A stretch of DNA of 64,000 nt, from NCBI RefSeq assembly GCF_000426725.1, contig NZ_KE384561.1, positions 1 through 64,000 on the forward strand. Reading direction: 5' to 3'. Of the stretch, positions 6,651 to 15,544 are shown one piece after another. The position numbers and the translations under genes are program-made. Positions within the stretch are counted from its first letter, which is position 1, and every line of letters begins with the position of its first letter. Source of the DNA: Sporocytophaga myxococcoides DSM 11118. GTDB taxonomy: Bacteria > Bacteroidota > Bacteroidia > Cytophagales > Cytophagaceae. The notes beneath the pieces were generated by a model, which worked only from the letters and a program-made list of their open reading frames with translations, did no database searches and had not been told where the DNA came from.

Positions 6651-9215
6651 CTACTTCCTGACGATCTTCCAGACAAACCGGTTCTCTTCATTTTCTATCG
6701 TCAGAAGATATATACCTTGGGCCAGACCTTTTCCAATTCTTATTGCCTCTGAAGCATCGCCACTTTCTACCAATGCACCTTTAAAATCAACAATGCGATA
6801 GGCAAAGCTTCCCATTCCTTTCAGCGAAAAACCTTCTTCATTCAAAGGATTCGGATGCGGTTGAAATGAGATGATCTCCACACCATTAAGCCCCGTGACA
6901 ATTGATTGAACTGTAATACTCACTGTATCTGTTCTGGTACTTAAGCCATCGGTATCAAATGCTTCAGCATAAAATGAATATTCTCCCGGAAATGTTGGTA
7001 TCCAATGGTAAGAAAAAGGTGCAGTATTTACTGTGGTGAGCAATTTGCCGTCTTGATAAAAAGATACACCGATGATATTTCCGTCAGGATCGGTTGCATC
7101 TGCAGATAGTGTTAATTTCTCGTTTACACTTATAGTTGTCCGGTTACCTGGCGAAATTAATGTGATCGCCGGTGGTTGCACCTGAACCACCTCTTCAAAA
7201 ACCATATAATTCAGATTGACATAGTCCACATTTCCTATGGTCAATCGCAGGATGTGTTCCCCTGCAGACATTTGCAATTCTTTAACAGAAATAGTTTTCC
7301 AGCTTTGCCATCCTGAGGTGTTTGGTATAGCTATAGCTGAGGTTAAAGTGTTCCCGTCAATTGTTAAATTAACCGTTCGTCCATCGCCATTACAAGCTAC
7401 CCTCAGAGCAAGGTTGTATTTTCCTGTTTTAGCTACATTTATACTGTACTCCAGCCATTCACCCGCTGTTGCATATCCTACATTGTATCCTCCACCAGCA
7501 TCTGTACAGTTTTCTATATCAACATCCTCGTCGGTCCTGTAATTTACCAGTGGAGTGACGCTGCTTCCCGATGTATTGTCCAGATAAGCAATGCCGTTTC
7601 CTCCCAGATCAAATTCTTCAGATTGAATTGTACCTGGAATAGTATGAGACTGATAGTTATAACCAACCTGTGCAATTGCGGTCCTTATGATTTTACCAGA
7701 CGAAACAACTTTGTTATTGTTTTTATCAGTAAGTTCTGCTGTAACGGTATAAACACCTGCTGTTCTGATATTCAAAGTGGTTGTAAAAGGAGGAACTGTC
7801 AGCGTTTTTCCAGACTGCACACCATTGACAAAAAACTTCAGATCAGTAATTGCTGATGGGTCTGAAACATTTGCACGAACCAACACATCTGACGGATTGG
7901 CAACCACTGTATCCTTGGCAGGAACAGTAATTGTAACGGAAGGTGTATTCACCGATGGCTCTAAATAAATGCGATAAGCATAATAAATACTTGTTACATT
8001 TACAGGCACTGTAACAGCACCATTGTTCACATTAAAAACAGAGTTGGATATCAATGACGTACCAGCTACAGGATTGTCTTTACCAGACCATGAAACATAT
8101 TCCAGCTTCACCTTGACACTGCTACCGAAATAGGCAGGAATTCCGGTTATTTTTACAGAAGCATTTCCTGTAAAATTTCCACCAATGCAGATACTCGCAT
8201 ATTTACTGACATCGTCTATACAACCAAAACCATCCAAGCCTTCGCTTAAATCATTCGGGGGAGTTACCTGTACCATGTTTCCGGTCATATCTCCGTACCA
8301 TTTGTACAAATGCCATCCTCCGCCTTTCTGGTTACCGGAGGTCAGCAAACTTCCCAATCTGCCAGGCAGGTTGGTAAACCACCAGGAGATACAGGCGCTT
8401 TCGACTCCATGTCTTTCAAATTTACTGATAAATGGTACAGAATACCCTGGACAACCTTCATTGGGATCACTGGTTTTTGAAGAATATTCATTAATGCTGA
8501 TTGGCCTAGCAGAAATTCCCAATTCCTTTTCAAGCGCACGGTACTGGTTGTACGCGTTTACAAACCCACCTGCTCCCCATTGATGCCAGCAGACAACATC
8601 CGGAATACAATTATTAGCCTTGCAGAAAGTCAGGAAATCGCGCATATAGTTATTGTTGTAATATGCCAGTGACGGCCCGATTATTCTTGCACCTGGATCC
8701 TGCGAACGGATCAGATCAAAAGTGGGTTTCCAGCAGGTGGTGTTAAAGTTACCATTAGATGCGTTCCAGGTTCCCTGAGGTTCATTCCAGATTTCGTAAC
8801 CATCATAATTAGTTCTACCTGAAGCTTTCTTTGCATCAATTACTTGTTGGCAGATATTTAAATAGGATTGAGTACCAGGCCATTTATATGGCCATCCAGG
8901 CAAAACATCAGGCAGACGTATCTGCACCTTGGCTGTGGTGTTTTGCAGTCGTTCAGAAACTTTTATAGCATCTCCGACAGGCTGTTGTTTTCCCGAACCA
9001 CTTTGTGCAGGATTGGCAAAAACATGTGGCTTCAGAGGAGCGACCAGACTAGCAATATCGGAGGGCAAGGTTTCAATGACCCCATATAAAGAACCGGATG
9101 CACAGTGTGTGACAGGTCGGATTTTATTGGATAAATTGACAGTTATTATGTTTTGTGCATACAAATGAATATTCAGCATATTCACCAATATAAATAGCAG
9201 ACCAATTTTCTTCAT
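6651..9215 (-). CDS. Secreted modular glycoside hydrolase (clan GH-A/GH39-like) with CBM6 and T9SS domain
   Basis: An 854-aa protein with a signal peptide (residues 1-20, cut after LYA). Residues about 25-420 form a TIM-barrel-type hydrolase: Glu145 in GYEIWNEPQG is the likely acid/base and Glu243 in ISINEYSS the likely nucleophile, as in clan GH-A. Then an Ig-like domain (about 425-510), a CBM6-type module (about 520-675; GGYNVGYATAGEWLEY), a second Ig-like domain (about 680-770) and a T9SS type-A sorting domain (about 783-854). It should be exported across the outer membrane and act on plant or microbial polysaccharide. GH39 is the best guess; substrate cannot be read from sequence. Confidence 0.8.
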   Translation of the reverse strand: MKKIGLLFILVNMLNIHLYAQNIITVNLSNKIRPVTHCASGSLYGVIETLPSDIASLVAPLKPHVFANPAQSGSGKQQPVGDAIKVSERLQNTTAKVQIRLPDVLPGWPYKWPGTQSYLNICQQVIDAKKASGRTNYDGYEIWNEPQGTWNASNGNFNTTCWKPTFDLIRSQDPGARIIGPSLAYYNNNYMRDFLTFCKANNCIPDVVCWHQWGAGGFVNAYNQYRALEKELGISARPISINEYSSKTSDPNEGCPGYSVPFISKFERHGVESACISWWFTNLPGRLGSLLTSGNQKGGGWHLYKWYGDMTGNMVQVTPPNDLSEGLDGFGCIDDVSKYASICIGGNFTGNASVKITGIPAYFGSSVKVKLEYVSWSGKDNPVAGTSLISNSVFNVNNGAVTVPVNVTSIYYAYRIYLEPSVNTPSVTITVPAKDTVVANPSDVLVRANVSDPSAITDLKFFVNGVQSGKTLTVPPFTTTLNIRTAGVYTVTAELTDKNNNKVVSSGKIIRTAIAQVGYNYQSHTIPGTIQSEEFDLGGNGIAYLDNTSGSSVTPLVNYRTDEDVDIENCTDAGGGYNVGYATAGEWLEYSINVAKTGKYNLALRVACNGDGRTVNLTIDGNTLTSAIAIPNTSGWQSWKTISVKELQMSAGEHILRLTIGNVDYVNLNYMVFEEVVQVQPPAITLISPGNRTTISVNEKLTLSADATDPDGNIIGVSFYQDGKLLTTVNTAPFSYHWIPTFPGEYSFYAEAFDTDGLSTRTDTVSITVQSIVTGLNGVEIISFQPHPNPLNEEGFSLKGMGSFAYRIVDFKGALVESGDASEAIRIGKGLAQGIYLLTIENEENRFVWKIVRK

Positions 9216-9559
9216 ACTAAATTATTTCTTAATCAGAGATGAAACCCTTTCTATATTTGATTTAATATCAATCAAATTTTATTTCCGGTTTAAATGGAAT
9301 TTTACATCTACAATCAGCTGCTTAAAAAGGTAAATTAAAAAGTTCATTTTTTTCATAATGTAGTTTTATGATAATATCTATGACCGGTAACAATCATGAG
9401 AATAATTTGAAAAGTATAAAACCCAAAATGCTTTTACATTACTGGTTTGAATTAAAATCATCATAAGTTTTATATAATCATGCGACAGTCTAGGGGTATA
9501 ACTGGCTGGCGCGCTTTTGTAACACGTGCCCAACAACTCTCTCCTCTTCAACATACTCT

Positions 9560-9655
9560 CTACACCGTGGCCTGTCGGGATATGCCACGGTGTAGGGAGC
9601 AAAGGTCAATGAGATTTTGAAATGTGGTTCAGACATTTGACGCAATTCGTAAGTA
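9560..9655. repeat. Composite repeat, copy 3, with palindrome
   Basis: The imperfect hairpin CTACACCGTGGC / GCCACGGTGTAG (9560-9594) is followed by the shared segment (GAGCAAAGGTCAATGAGATT...) seen at 4783-4835 and 6205-6257, but with the order of hairpin and segment reversed relative to 6171-6305. The rest of 9216-9559 is A+T-rich upstream sequence of the glycoside hydrolase with nothing recognisable. Confidence 0.5.
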
Positions 9656-9662
9656 CCATTTC

Positions 9663-9788
9663 GGACCTAAGAACTACGACGACGGACCTCGGAGGTCCGA
9701 CTTCGAACCCCGGAACTACGATGTCGTACCTCGGAAGTACGATGGCGGACCTCAGAGGTACGATTTCGAACTTCGGAAGCACGATTAT
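9663..9788. repeat. Six tandem 21-bp repeats
   Basis: Six consecutive 21-bp units start at 9663, 9684, 9705, 9726, 9747 and 9768, close to GGACCTCGGAAGTACGATTT plus one base. The units are strikingly G+C-rich and CG-rich compared with the surroundings. Because 21 is a multiple of three, open frames exist on both strands (plus-strand heptapeptide like xPRxYDx), but I treat those as by-products. Confidence 0.75.
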
Positions 9789-9861
9789 TCCATTCAGTGC
9801 ATACAATAGTCATTATAACAATTCAAATATCTCAACTTGATCTCTGGTCTTCTTAAATAAA

Positions 9862-9888
9862 AAAAGCCCATTCTTTCGAATGGGCTTT
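9862..9888 (-). terminator. Intrinsic terminator of 9893-10378
   Basis: Arms AAAAGCCCATTC and GAATGGGCTTTT; on the minus strand the stem is followed by seven T. It lies five bases past the stop of the minus-strand gene. Confidence 0.8.
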
Positions 9889-9892
9889 TGAT

Positions 9893-10378
9893 TTACAAAT
9901 CGGTAGGTTGTTTATCTTCCGGTTCTGCTGGCTTACTCCTGCTTGCAAAATGCTTGGACAATTTTGAAACAGTGTCAGTAAGGTTGCTGTTGCCTCTGGC
10001 TGGCTGTTTCAGAAAGCCGTAACACTGATCTGTCAGAGTGATCGCCTCATTGCCTGCTACCATCATGGTATCGCTTATTCCTTCCATAACAGGCTGAATA
10101 TGCATGTTGATTTCAGCAAGATCAAGATACAACTTAGCTCTGTAATAATAATCTTCAGTGTCGAGCACGCCCGGAATTGTTTTAGGATTTGCCTTTACAG
10201 CAATCAAAACATCATTAACGTAACCTTGCCTCTTCTCAGCGACCTTTCTAAGAGTCTTTCGTTCTTCATTAGACAGGTTGATTACAAAATCAAGTTCAGC
10301 TTTCAGTTCCTGAATTTTGCTGATGATTCGTGCCACTCTTTCGGCATCCAGCTTTGCGGATAATTTCTGATATCCCAT
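9893..10378 (-). CDS. Hypothetical helical protein (161 aa), paralogue of 10489-10647
   Basis: A cytoplasmic, largely helical protein without TM segments. Residues 1-53 align with the small protein encoded just upstream: both share YQKL/EQKPL, KLD/KFD-x-E, K-x2-x-LKA-x-LD and the block LSNEERKTL versus LSNEELRKL. The rest (YYYRAKLYLDLAEINMH..., NEAITLTDQCYGFLKQ) has no counterpart there. The C-terminus is Pro/Glu/Lys-rich and probably disordered. No named family recognised. Its upstream leader (10401-10490) duplicates that of the small paralogue, so each has its own promoter region. Confidence 0.7.
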   Translation of the reverse strand: MGYQKLSAKLDAERVARIISKIQELKAELDFVINLSNEERKTLRKVAEKRQGYVNDVLIAVKANPKTIPGVLDTEDYYYRAKLYLDLAEINMHIQPVMEGISDTMMVAGNEAITLTDQCYGFLKQPARGNSNLTDTVSKLSKHFASRSKPAEPEDKQPTDL

Positions 10379-10400
10379 AGTAATTGAAATGTTTAAATTG

Positions 10401-10490
10401 GTTGATAAATAAAATATGTGCTTTAAAAATTAAGCTTTAAAAAAGATTAACCATGTTGAATTCCGATCTTCAATAGCTGGTGAATCTCCT
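10401..10490 (-). promoter_or_regulatory. Duplicated upstream leader, copy A
   Basis: About 90 bp directly upstream of 9893-10378, closely similar to copy B (10662-10750). Shared blocks include AAATTAAGC, TTAAAA, CATGTTG and TAGCTGGTGAA in the same order. It probably contains the promoter or 5' leader of each paralogue. Confidence 0.55.
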
Positions 10491-10647
10491 AATTCCGATT
10501 ATCAGTATAACTTTTAATCCAAAGCTTCCTTAACTCTTCATTCGAAAGCATTATTGTGTCAACACGAGCTTTCAGTTTTTTCAGTTTGATAAGTAAATCT
10601 GCCGTTTTTTCAGGATCAAATTTTGGTAATGGTTTTTGCTCTTCCAT
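10489..10647 (-). CDS. Small hypothetical protein (52 aa), truncated paralogue
   Basis: ATG 10645-10647 to TAG 10489-10491. The sequence begins MEEQKPLPKFDPEKTADLLI and includes LSNEELRKL, matching the N-terminal third of the 161-aa protein encoded next downstream. Lys/Leu-rich helical character suggests a short coiled coil. Its conservation with the neighbour and the matching leader support a real gene produced by tandem duplication, although it could be a degenerating copy. Confidence 0.55.
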   Translation of the reverse strand: MEEQKPLPKFDPEKTADLLIKLKKLKARVDTIMLSNEELRKLWIKSYTDNRN

Positions 10648-10661
10648 AGGTGTAAAAGTTT

Positions 10662-10750
10662 AATTAATAAATAAATTATATGCTTGAAAAATTAAGCCTT
10701 AAAATCGATGAGCATGTTGCAGGAAGATATTCTTTAGCTGGTGAACTCTT
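10662..10750 (-). promoter_or_regulatory. Duplicated upstream leader, copy B
   Basis: About 90 bp upstream of 10489-10647 and similar over its whole length to 10401-10490 (AAAAATTAAGC, CATGTTG, TAGCTGGTGAA). It ends 14 bp before the small gene's start. Confidence 0.55.
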
Positions 10751-10931
10751 TTTGCAATAGCTGATTGTGCAGCATAATCATAAAATAAAACACTAAATTT
10801 CAAATGTTTGTATAAAAAAATTCTTTAGCAGAAATCGAAAGGCTTAAAATCCGAAAGTAAAAAGGGAAAGGTTTTAAAAGATGTAGATTTTATCCGTATC
10901 TTAATCAAGTTAGTTTATTTTTTTTACCTGA

Positions 10932-11459
10932 ATGTTACCAAAGAAAAACAATACTGTTAAAAGACTTAATATCATTATGCCTGTTTGCGCTATAGCGGCA
11001 TTTACCCTATTCACTTACGGACTTAAAAATATTGATAAATATACCCACTGGATATCGCTTTCCTTTACAATTGTCACTGCTGCATTTTTATTTGCAACGA
11101 TTCTTTACTTTGTTCTTGATTACTATATCTCCGGATTAGACAGTTATAAGAATGTAAAGAATGTAGGTTTTTATCCTCAGCTTGTTGTCCTCACTATATT
11201 CAGCTTCTTTGGCCTTGGACAAATAGTTAATGAAGCTGCACCTGTATCAAGGTCATGTAAGTCCTATCCTATTGTTCGCAAAATGATAAGAGGCTCCAGA
11301 CATAAAGACTACCGGGTTATCATACTAGGCAAAGGAGGATTGGAAGAATTAAGTTATGGTAAATCTTTTTATGATCATCACAAAGAGGGTGATCGTATTG
11401 ACCTTTGTCTAGCGAAAGGAATGTTAGGATATGAATACTATGTGTATGGAGGGAAATAG
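10932..11459 (+). CDS. Hypothetical membrane protein (175 aa)
   Basis: Three predicted TM helices at residues about 13-31, 40-62 and 78-98, then a hydrophilic C-terminal domain of about 75 residues with DYRVIILGKGGLEEL and a Gly/Tyr-rich end (LGYEYYVYGGK). No family recognised. ATG 10932 follows a T-rich tract. Monocistronic; a block of REP-like palindromes follows it. Role unknown. Confidence 0.65.
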   Translation: MLPKKNNTVKRLNIIMPVCAIAAFTLFTYGLKNIDKYTHWISLSFTIVTAAFLFATILYFVLDYYISGLDSYKNVKNVGFYPQLVVLTIFSFFGLGQIVNEAAPVSRSCKSYPIVRKMIRGSRHKDYRVIILGKGGLEELSYGKSFYDHHKEGDRIDLCLAKGMLGYEYYVYGGK

Positions 11460-11496
11460 AATAATTAAACTGACATTTTAAAATTTATCCTTCGCA

Positions 11497-11799
11497 GAGA
11501 CGCCATGCATGGTGTCTCTCTCTCTCCACCATGAACAATATTACCCTTTCAACACAGCCCAGCAAAACGGAGACGAGGAATTCAATAATTAATCATAATT
11601 GAATGGATTTTTTTCTTGTTCCTCTTTATCACAGGTAGAGACTCAATGCATGGCGCCTCCTCCTCCACCATGTACCATATTATCCTTTCACAACAATCTT
11701 CATTAATAAGAAACTAAGGACATTTAATAATCATAATTGTATGCAGTTATCTCATGCGCCTCCCTATCACAGTTTTTGAGACGCCCTGCATGGCGTCTC
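11497..11799. repeat. Three REP-like palindromes in ~140-bp units
   Basis: Palindromes of the type GAGACGCC-ATGCAT-GGCGTCTC occur at 11497-11519, 11638-11658 and 11778-11799, spaced about 140 bp. The sequence between them is also repeated (CTCCACCATG, ATATTAYCCTTTCA, AATAATCATAATTG, TATCACAG), so the region is about two copies of a ~140-bp unit plus a third palindrome. Related palindromes occur at 60849-60869 and, decayed, at 60963-60988. Confidence 0.65.
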
Positions 11800-11810
11800 T
11801 ACGAAATAGA

Positions 11811-11845
11811 AAATGCCTCAGATAAACTATCCGAGGCATTTGGAT
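11811..11845 (-). terminator. Terminator of 11893-13794
   Basis: Arms AAATGCCTC and GAGGCATTT with a 13-base loop, about 50 bp past the stop of the minus-strand gene. On that strand the T content after the stem is modest. Confidence 0.55.
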
Positions 11846-11892
11846 TTTAAAGTAACATAGAAGCTTTGTCATCTTCTATAATCAGAAGTAAA

Positions 11893-13794
11893 CTATTTAA
11901 TAATCGTAATTTTTCCGACCTTTCTACCCCCCGTATTTCCTTCGAAAACAAATAAATATGTTCCTTTTGAGATATCTTCAACATTTAAAGAGCATTCTAC
12001 TTCTGATGTTGAGATTTTTTTAAGCATCATTCCATCTATTGACATAATAGAAATCTGCCCCGGATTATTTAAGCCTTTGAAGTATAAAATATTGTTTGCG
12101 GGGTTTGGATATGCTACTATAGATTCACTCTCAGCGCTCTTTATTCCTGTGACAAAGACTACTTCCAAAGGTGTTGAAGAAAATGTAGTTCCTCCCTGAT
12201 TTACCAATGAGAATTTATTTACAGAAGCCAAATATGTCTTAAACCTTAGTACACTATCACTAACAATAGTAAAACTAAGACTTTCTGAACCGAGGAACAC
12301 ATCTGTAACTCCAGTAAAATACTTACCCTTCACTGTAACAGAGTCTAGGGCTGCAACATAGGATGGGGAAAAAGATTTAATCTCCGGAGCATATGATTTA
12401 GAACTATTCTTTGCAATAAAAAATTGAGGATTAGAAATATCATTCTTAAACTCAAAATCCCCCAATTTTAATTGGCTTGCCAAACCTGTAATATAATATG
12501 TACCTTTAATTGCATAGACATCCTCTAAATAAACAGTGAATCCACTTGTTGACTTTATATCCTCTGCAAACTCAAAATTCCCATTATAATCCATCTTGCA
12601 AAAATATCCTGTATGGGTATTTGAATCAAATTCCGCATTTCCTACTTTAGTTTTTCCCATATAAATGCCACTTATAAATACACCACCTTTTTGATCACAA
12701 AACAATCCTCTCACCTCTGCATTTTGTTCAGATCCTATCTTTTTTATCCATTTAAAAACACCTGATGAATCATATTTTGCAATGAATGCATTCCAAATCA
12801 TAGAATAAGTTGTATCGAACTTCATTGTTAAAGGATTAAAAGTCACGACTCTTTTTCTTTGATTAGTAAGAGTATCTTTTTCAACTATGATCGTATCCAT
12901 AAACATACCTCCAATATAAGAGTTTCCAAATTCGTCCGTCACTACCTCTTTTACTGTAGCAGAACCTGGATTAGCTATAGGAGTTTTAATCCATTCAATA
13001 TCACCCGAAGAATTATATTTCGCTAAAAACGTTCTCCAACCGGTTACTCCGGGAATTGTAATATTTTCAAAAGCAGTATTAGCAGTGAACATTCCTACAG
13101 CTAAAATATTCTCCTTTCTGTCAAAGGAAATGGAGGTAACTTCCGTTGATTGACCAGGTATAGAAATGATTTTAATCAAGTTTCCTGAAGGATCATATTT
13201 TGTTATGAATCCACCTTGTTCGATTGAAGTCCCTTCGAAATTCATAACACCTGAATTTATACCAGCAACATAAACATTATCCAATGAGTCAGCTTTTATA
13301 GCATACCCATAATCTTCTGCTCCTGTCCCTTTACCCTGTCTTATCCAAAGTATGTTACCATTCTTATCATACTTCACAGTTATAACATCTCTATAATAAG
13401 TACTCGTCAATGTCTCCGAACCGACAACTGCATTAATATCAAAAGATCCTGTTATTATAACATTGTCTTGCTTATCCACAGTAACAGCATATCCCAGATC
13501 AAAAAAATTAGGACCTCCTAATCCTCTTGCCCATATTAAATCCCCATTCTCTTTAAGCTTAACAAGAAAAATATCATTACTACCTTTCCCGGTTAAAGTG
13601 ACATCGTCGATTTCAAAATTGCCATCAAACCAACCAACTACATAAATATTTCGTTCGGAATCCATGGTCATCGCATTAGATGAAGAACCTCTGGACTTGC
13701 TGCCATTAACCATCCATTCCCATTTTCTATCTTGAGCGATAGAACCTTGAAGGAAAAAAACTGATGCTAAAAAAATCAATAGATATCTTTTCAT
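11893..13794 (-). CDS. Secreted beta-propeller-repeat (SBBP) protein with IPT/TIG and T9SS domain
   Basis: A 633-aa protein with a signal peptide (MKRYLLIFLASVFFLQGSIAQ). Residues about 25-465 carry repeats of the SBBP type, for example NIYVVGWFDGNFEI, NVIITGSFD and NVYVAGINSGV, each pairing a site name with LIWAR/WIKT strands. Then an IPT/TIG-like Ig domain (about 470-545; PEIKSFSPSYVAALDSVTVKG) and a T9SS type-A sorting domain (about 560-633; VAYPNPANNILYF). It is expected to be displayed on or released from the cell surface. No catalytic residues are visible; a structural or adhesive role is likely. Ordinary start ATG, own terminator. Confidence 0.85.
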   Translation of the reverse strand: MKRYLLIFLASVFFLQGSIAQDRKWEWMVNGSKSRGSSSNAMTMDSERNIYVVGWFDGNFEIDDVTLTGKGSNDIFLVKLKENGDLIWARGLGGPNFFDLGYAVTVDKQDNVIITGSFDINAVVGSETLTSTYYRDVITVKYDKNGNILWIRQGKGTGAEDYGYAIKADSLDNVYVAGINSGVMNFEGTSIEQGGFITKYDPSGNLIKIISIPGQSTEVTSISFDRKENILAVGMFTANTAFENITIPGVTGWRTFLAKYNSSGDIEWIKTPIANPGSATVKEVVTDEFGNSYIGGMFMDTIIVEKDTLTNQRKRVVTFNPLTMKFDTTYSMIWNAFIAKYDSSGVFKWIKKIGSEQNAEVRGLFCDQKGGVFISGIYMGKTKVGNAEFDSNTHTGYFCKMDYNGNFEFAEDIKSTSGFTVYLEDVYAIKGTYYITGLASQLKLGDFEFKNDISNPQFFIAKNSSKSYAPEIKSFSPSYVAALDSVTVKGKYFTGVTDVFLGSESLSFTIVSDSVLRFKTYLASVNKFSLVNQGGTTFSSTPLEVVFVTGIKSAESESIVAYPNPANNILYFKGLNNPGQISIMSIDGMMLKKISTSEVECSLNVEDISKGTYLFVFEGNTGGRKVGKITIIK

Positions 13795-14229
13795 ATTTAA
13801 AATATTTATTCAAAAATAAGAATTTTAAATTTTTAAATAAAAAATCATTTATTTAAACCTATATGACAAAAATCTAATAGCAGGAAAGGAACTCCTGGTC
13901 AAATTGGCAATAGTTGAATTATAAAATCAAAGACTTCATTATGAGTACCATATATTTTTTTTATTTAGAATAAACTAAATTATTTGATAAGCACTATATC
14001 AAAAGAAAAATTATTATTTAAGCAAAAAAACCAGAACTTCATCCATTTTAAAAATTGATAAAGATTCGTCTGTACAAGTGGAAATTCTAAACATTAAATA
14101 ATGTTATCAACTGGTTAAACCCAAAAATTAAAATTAAAAAGATATGAATACTATTCAATTCAGTACTATGATAAGAATCCCGTCCTGCAAGCCACAGGAC
14201 GGAAAACTGGTGGTTCTGAAAAAATAATT
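13795..14229. other. Intergenic region without gene
   Basis: A+T-rich, no open frame of interest. It contains the upstream region of 11893-13794 and, at 14180-14202, a hairpin with arms CCGTCCTG / CAGGACGG located after the minus-strand gene 14230-15450; it lacks a T-run and is at best a weak terminator. Confidence 0.6.
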
Positions 14230-15450
14230 TTACCTACCTGATTCTCTCCTTTGAACCTTCAATTTTAAATCACTTCCAAGAGCTTTAATTGTCGGATACC
14301 TTGCAGGTCTTACTTTTGACAATGATTCAAACAGATCATTCAAACTCTTTCCCTGAAGCATATTCAAAGCATCTATAGACCTGTTGATATCCTTTCTTGA
14401 CTGACGATCTTTTTCATTTAGCGTTGCGATATGTTTTAAAACTTTAGATGCACAATTAAAATGAAAATCACTGAGTGGTTTATCTCTGTTACTTAATAAT
14501 TCTGGGATATCCTGAAATAAAGAAACCGCAGCTTCTGAAGCTTCTCTGTTGTTCAATGCTAACTTAAGATAGTGACTATTCCTTTGCGCGATCGTCCACC
14601 AATACTCCAAACCTTCAAATCTTTTAAATTCATTATTCCTGAAGTCATGCATGGCACTCATGCTTTTTTTAGAAGAAGACTCACCAAACACTGCGTCAAT
14701 AATTCCTTTTACAACATTGGCAGGACAGCTTGGCTGCTCTAGCGTATCTACAGAACCAAATAATTCCCAGTCTCCATTATCATTCGTCCATCTTTTATGC
14801 AATGAAGATGGATTCTGTTCTAATAGCTGATCACCGGAAAATTTAAACACTGCTGTTCCAATGGTATCATCAGCATTAATCCAGCTCCAGAAATTTTCAA
14901 AGAAGTTTTGTTGATTCTTAATGGCGTCTTCAATCTTACTTTGAATTTTACCAGTCAGGTTTTTTATATCATCATCAGAAATATCCTGCTTCGTAAATCC
15001 TAACGTAGGTATAAGGCTATTTAATGCTTGCTGTACACCAACATTTAAAGCATGATGACCAGCTTCTGCCCCATCATCAGAAACATTGTCCTCTTCCATT
15101 AATACCACAATACATCCTGCAACAGCCGGAACATCATCCGTACCAAGCTTCTTCACTATATCAGGTACAGGTATGGGAGTCAATGTCATCTCTTTCAATC
15201 CAATAGCGGATGGTATCGGAACAGTATCACCGGCGTCTACATCAGAATCACCTAAATTCCCGTGACTACCTGGAGTTGGAAAAATGGTAGCGCTCCCTTC
15301 TAACATTAATGAATCATTTAAACGACAGGTTGTACCATCAATTTTAAAAAATACTGTCCACATGTAAGGCTCTGCATTTCCCCAGCCATCTGCTTCATCA
15401 TGGCAATGCAGACGATCAAAATGAAATTTTACTTTTAAGTTGTTTCTCAT
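14230..15450 (-). CDS. Unassigned protein of the three-gene cluster (406 aa)
   Basis: No signal peptide or TM helix. The N-terminal ~150 residues look like a beta-rich domain with the acidic, glycine-containing stretch DEADGWGNAEPYMWTVFFKI and, later, GCIVVLMEEDNVSDDGAEAGHHAL. The pattern could suit metal binding, but this is inference. The middle is amphipathic and the last ~150 residues are helical and basic, ending KLKVQRRESGR. I recall similar N-terminal domains in uncharacterised proteins but no named family. It is third in a minus-strand cluster after 16390-19284 and 15545-16378, 94 bp from the middle gene. Function unknown. Confidence 0.75.
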   Translation of the reverse strand: MRNNLKVKFHFDRLHCHDEADGWGNAEPYMWTVFFKIDGTTCRLNDSLMLEGSATIFPTPGSHGNLGDSDVDAGDTVPIPSAIGLKEMTLTPIPVPDIVKKLGTDDVPAVAGCIVVLMEEDNVSDDGAEAGHHALNVGVQQALNSLIPTLGFTKQDISDDDIKNLTGKIQSKIEDAIKNQQNFFENFWSWINADDTIGTAVFKFSGDQLLEQNPSSLHKRWTNDNGDWELFGSVDTLEQPSCPANVVKGIIDAVFGESSSKKSMSAMHDFRNNEFKRFEGLEYWWTIAQRNSHYLKLALNNREASEAAVSLFQDIPELLSNRDKPLSDFHFNCASKVLKHIATLNEKDRQSRKDINRSIDALNMLQGKSLNDLFESLSKVRPARYPTIKALGSDLKLKVQRRESGR

Positions 15451-15544
15451 AACTGTTTGAATTTTTAATTGGTATTTACTTAATAGGTTTCTGCTTCCTT
15501 GAAAAAAATAAGGAATTGAAACAGTTTCAATTCCCCAATCTTTA

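Noticed and set aside
8185-8583. Plus-strand 132-codon open frame
   Set aside because: Antisense shadow of the glycoside hydrolase gene, which has a clear signal peptide and domains.
9606-9840. Overlapping frames on both strands across the 21-bp repeats
   Set aside because: They exist because the repeat length is a multiple of three. Neither has a start context or composition like a real protein.
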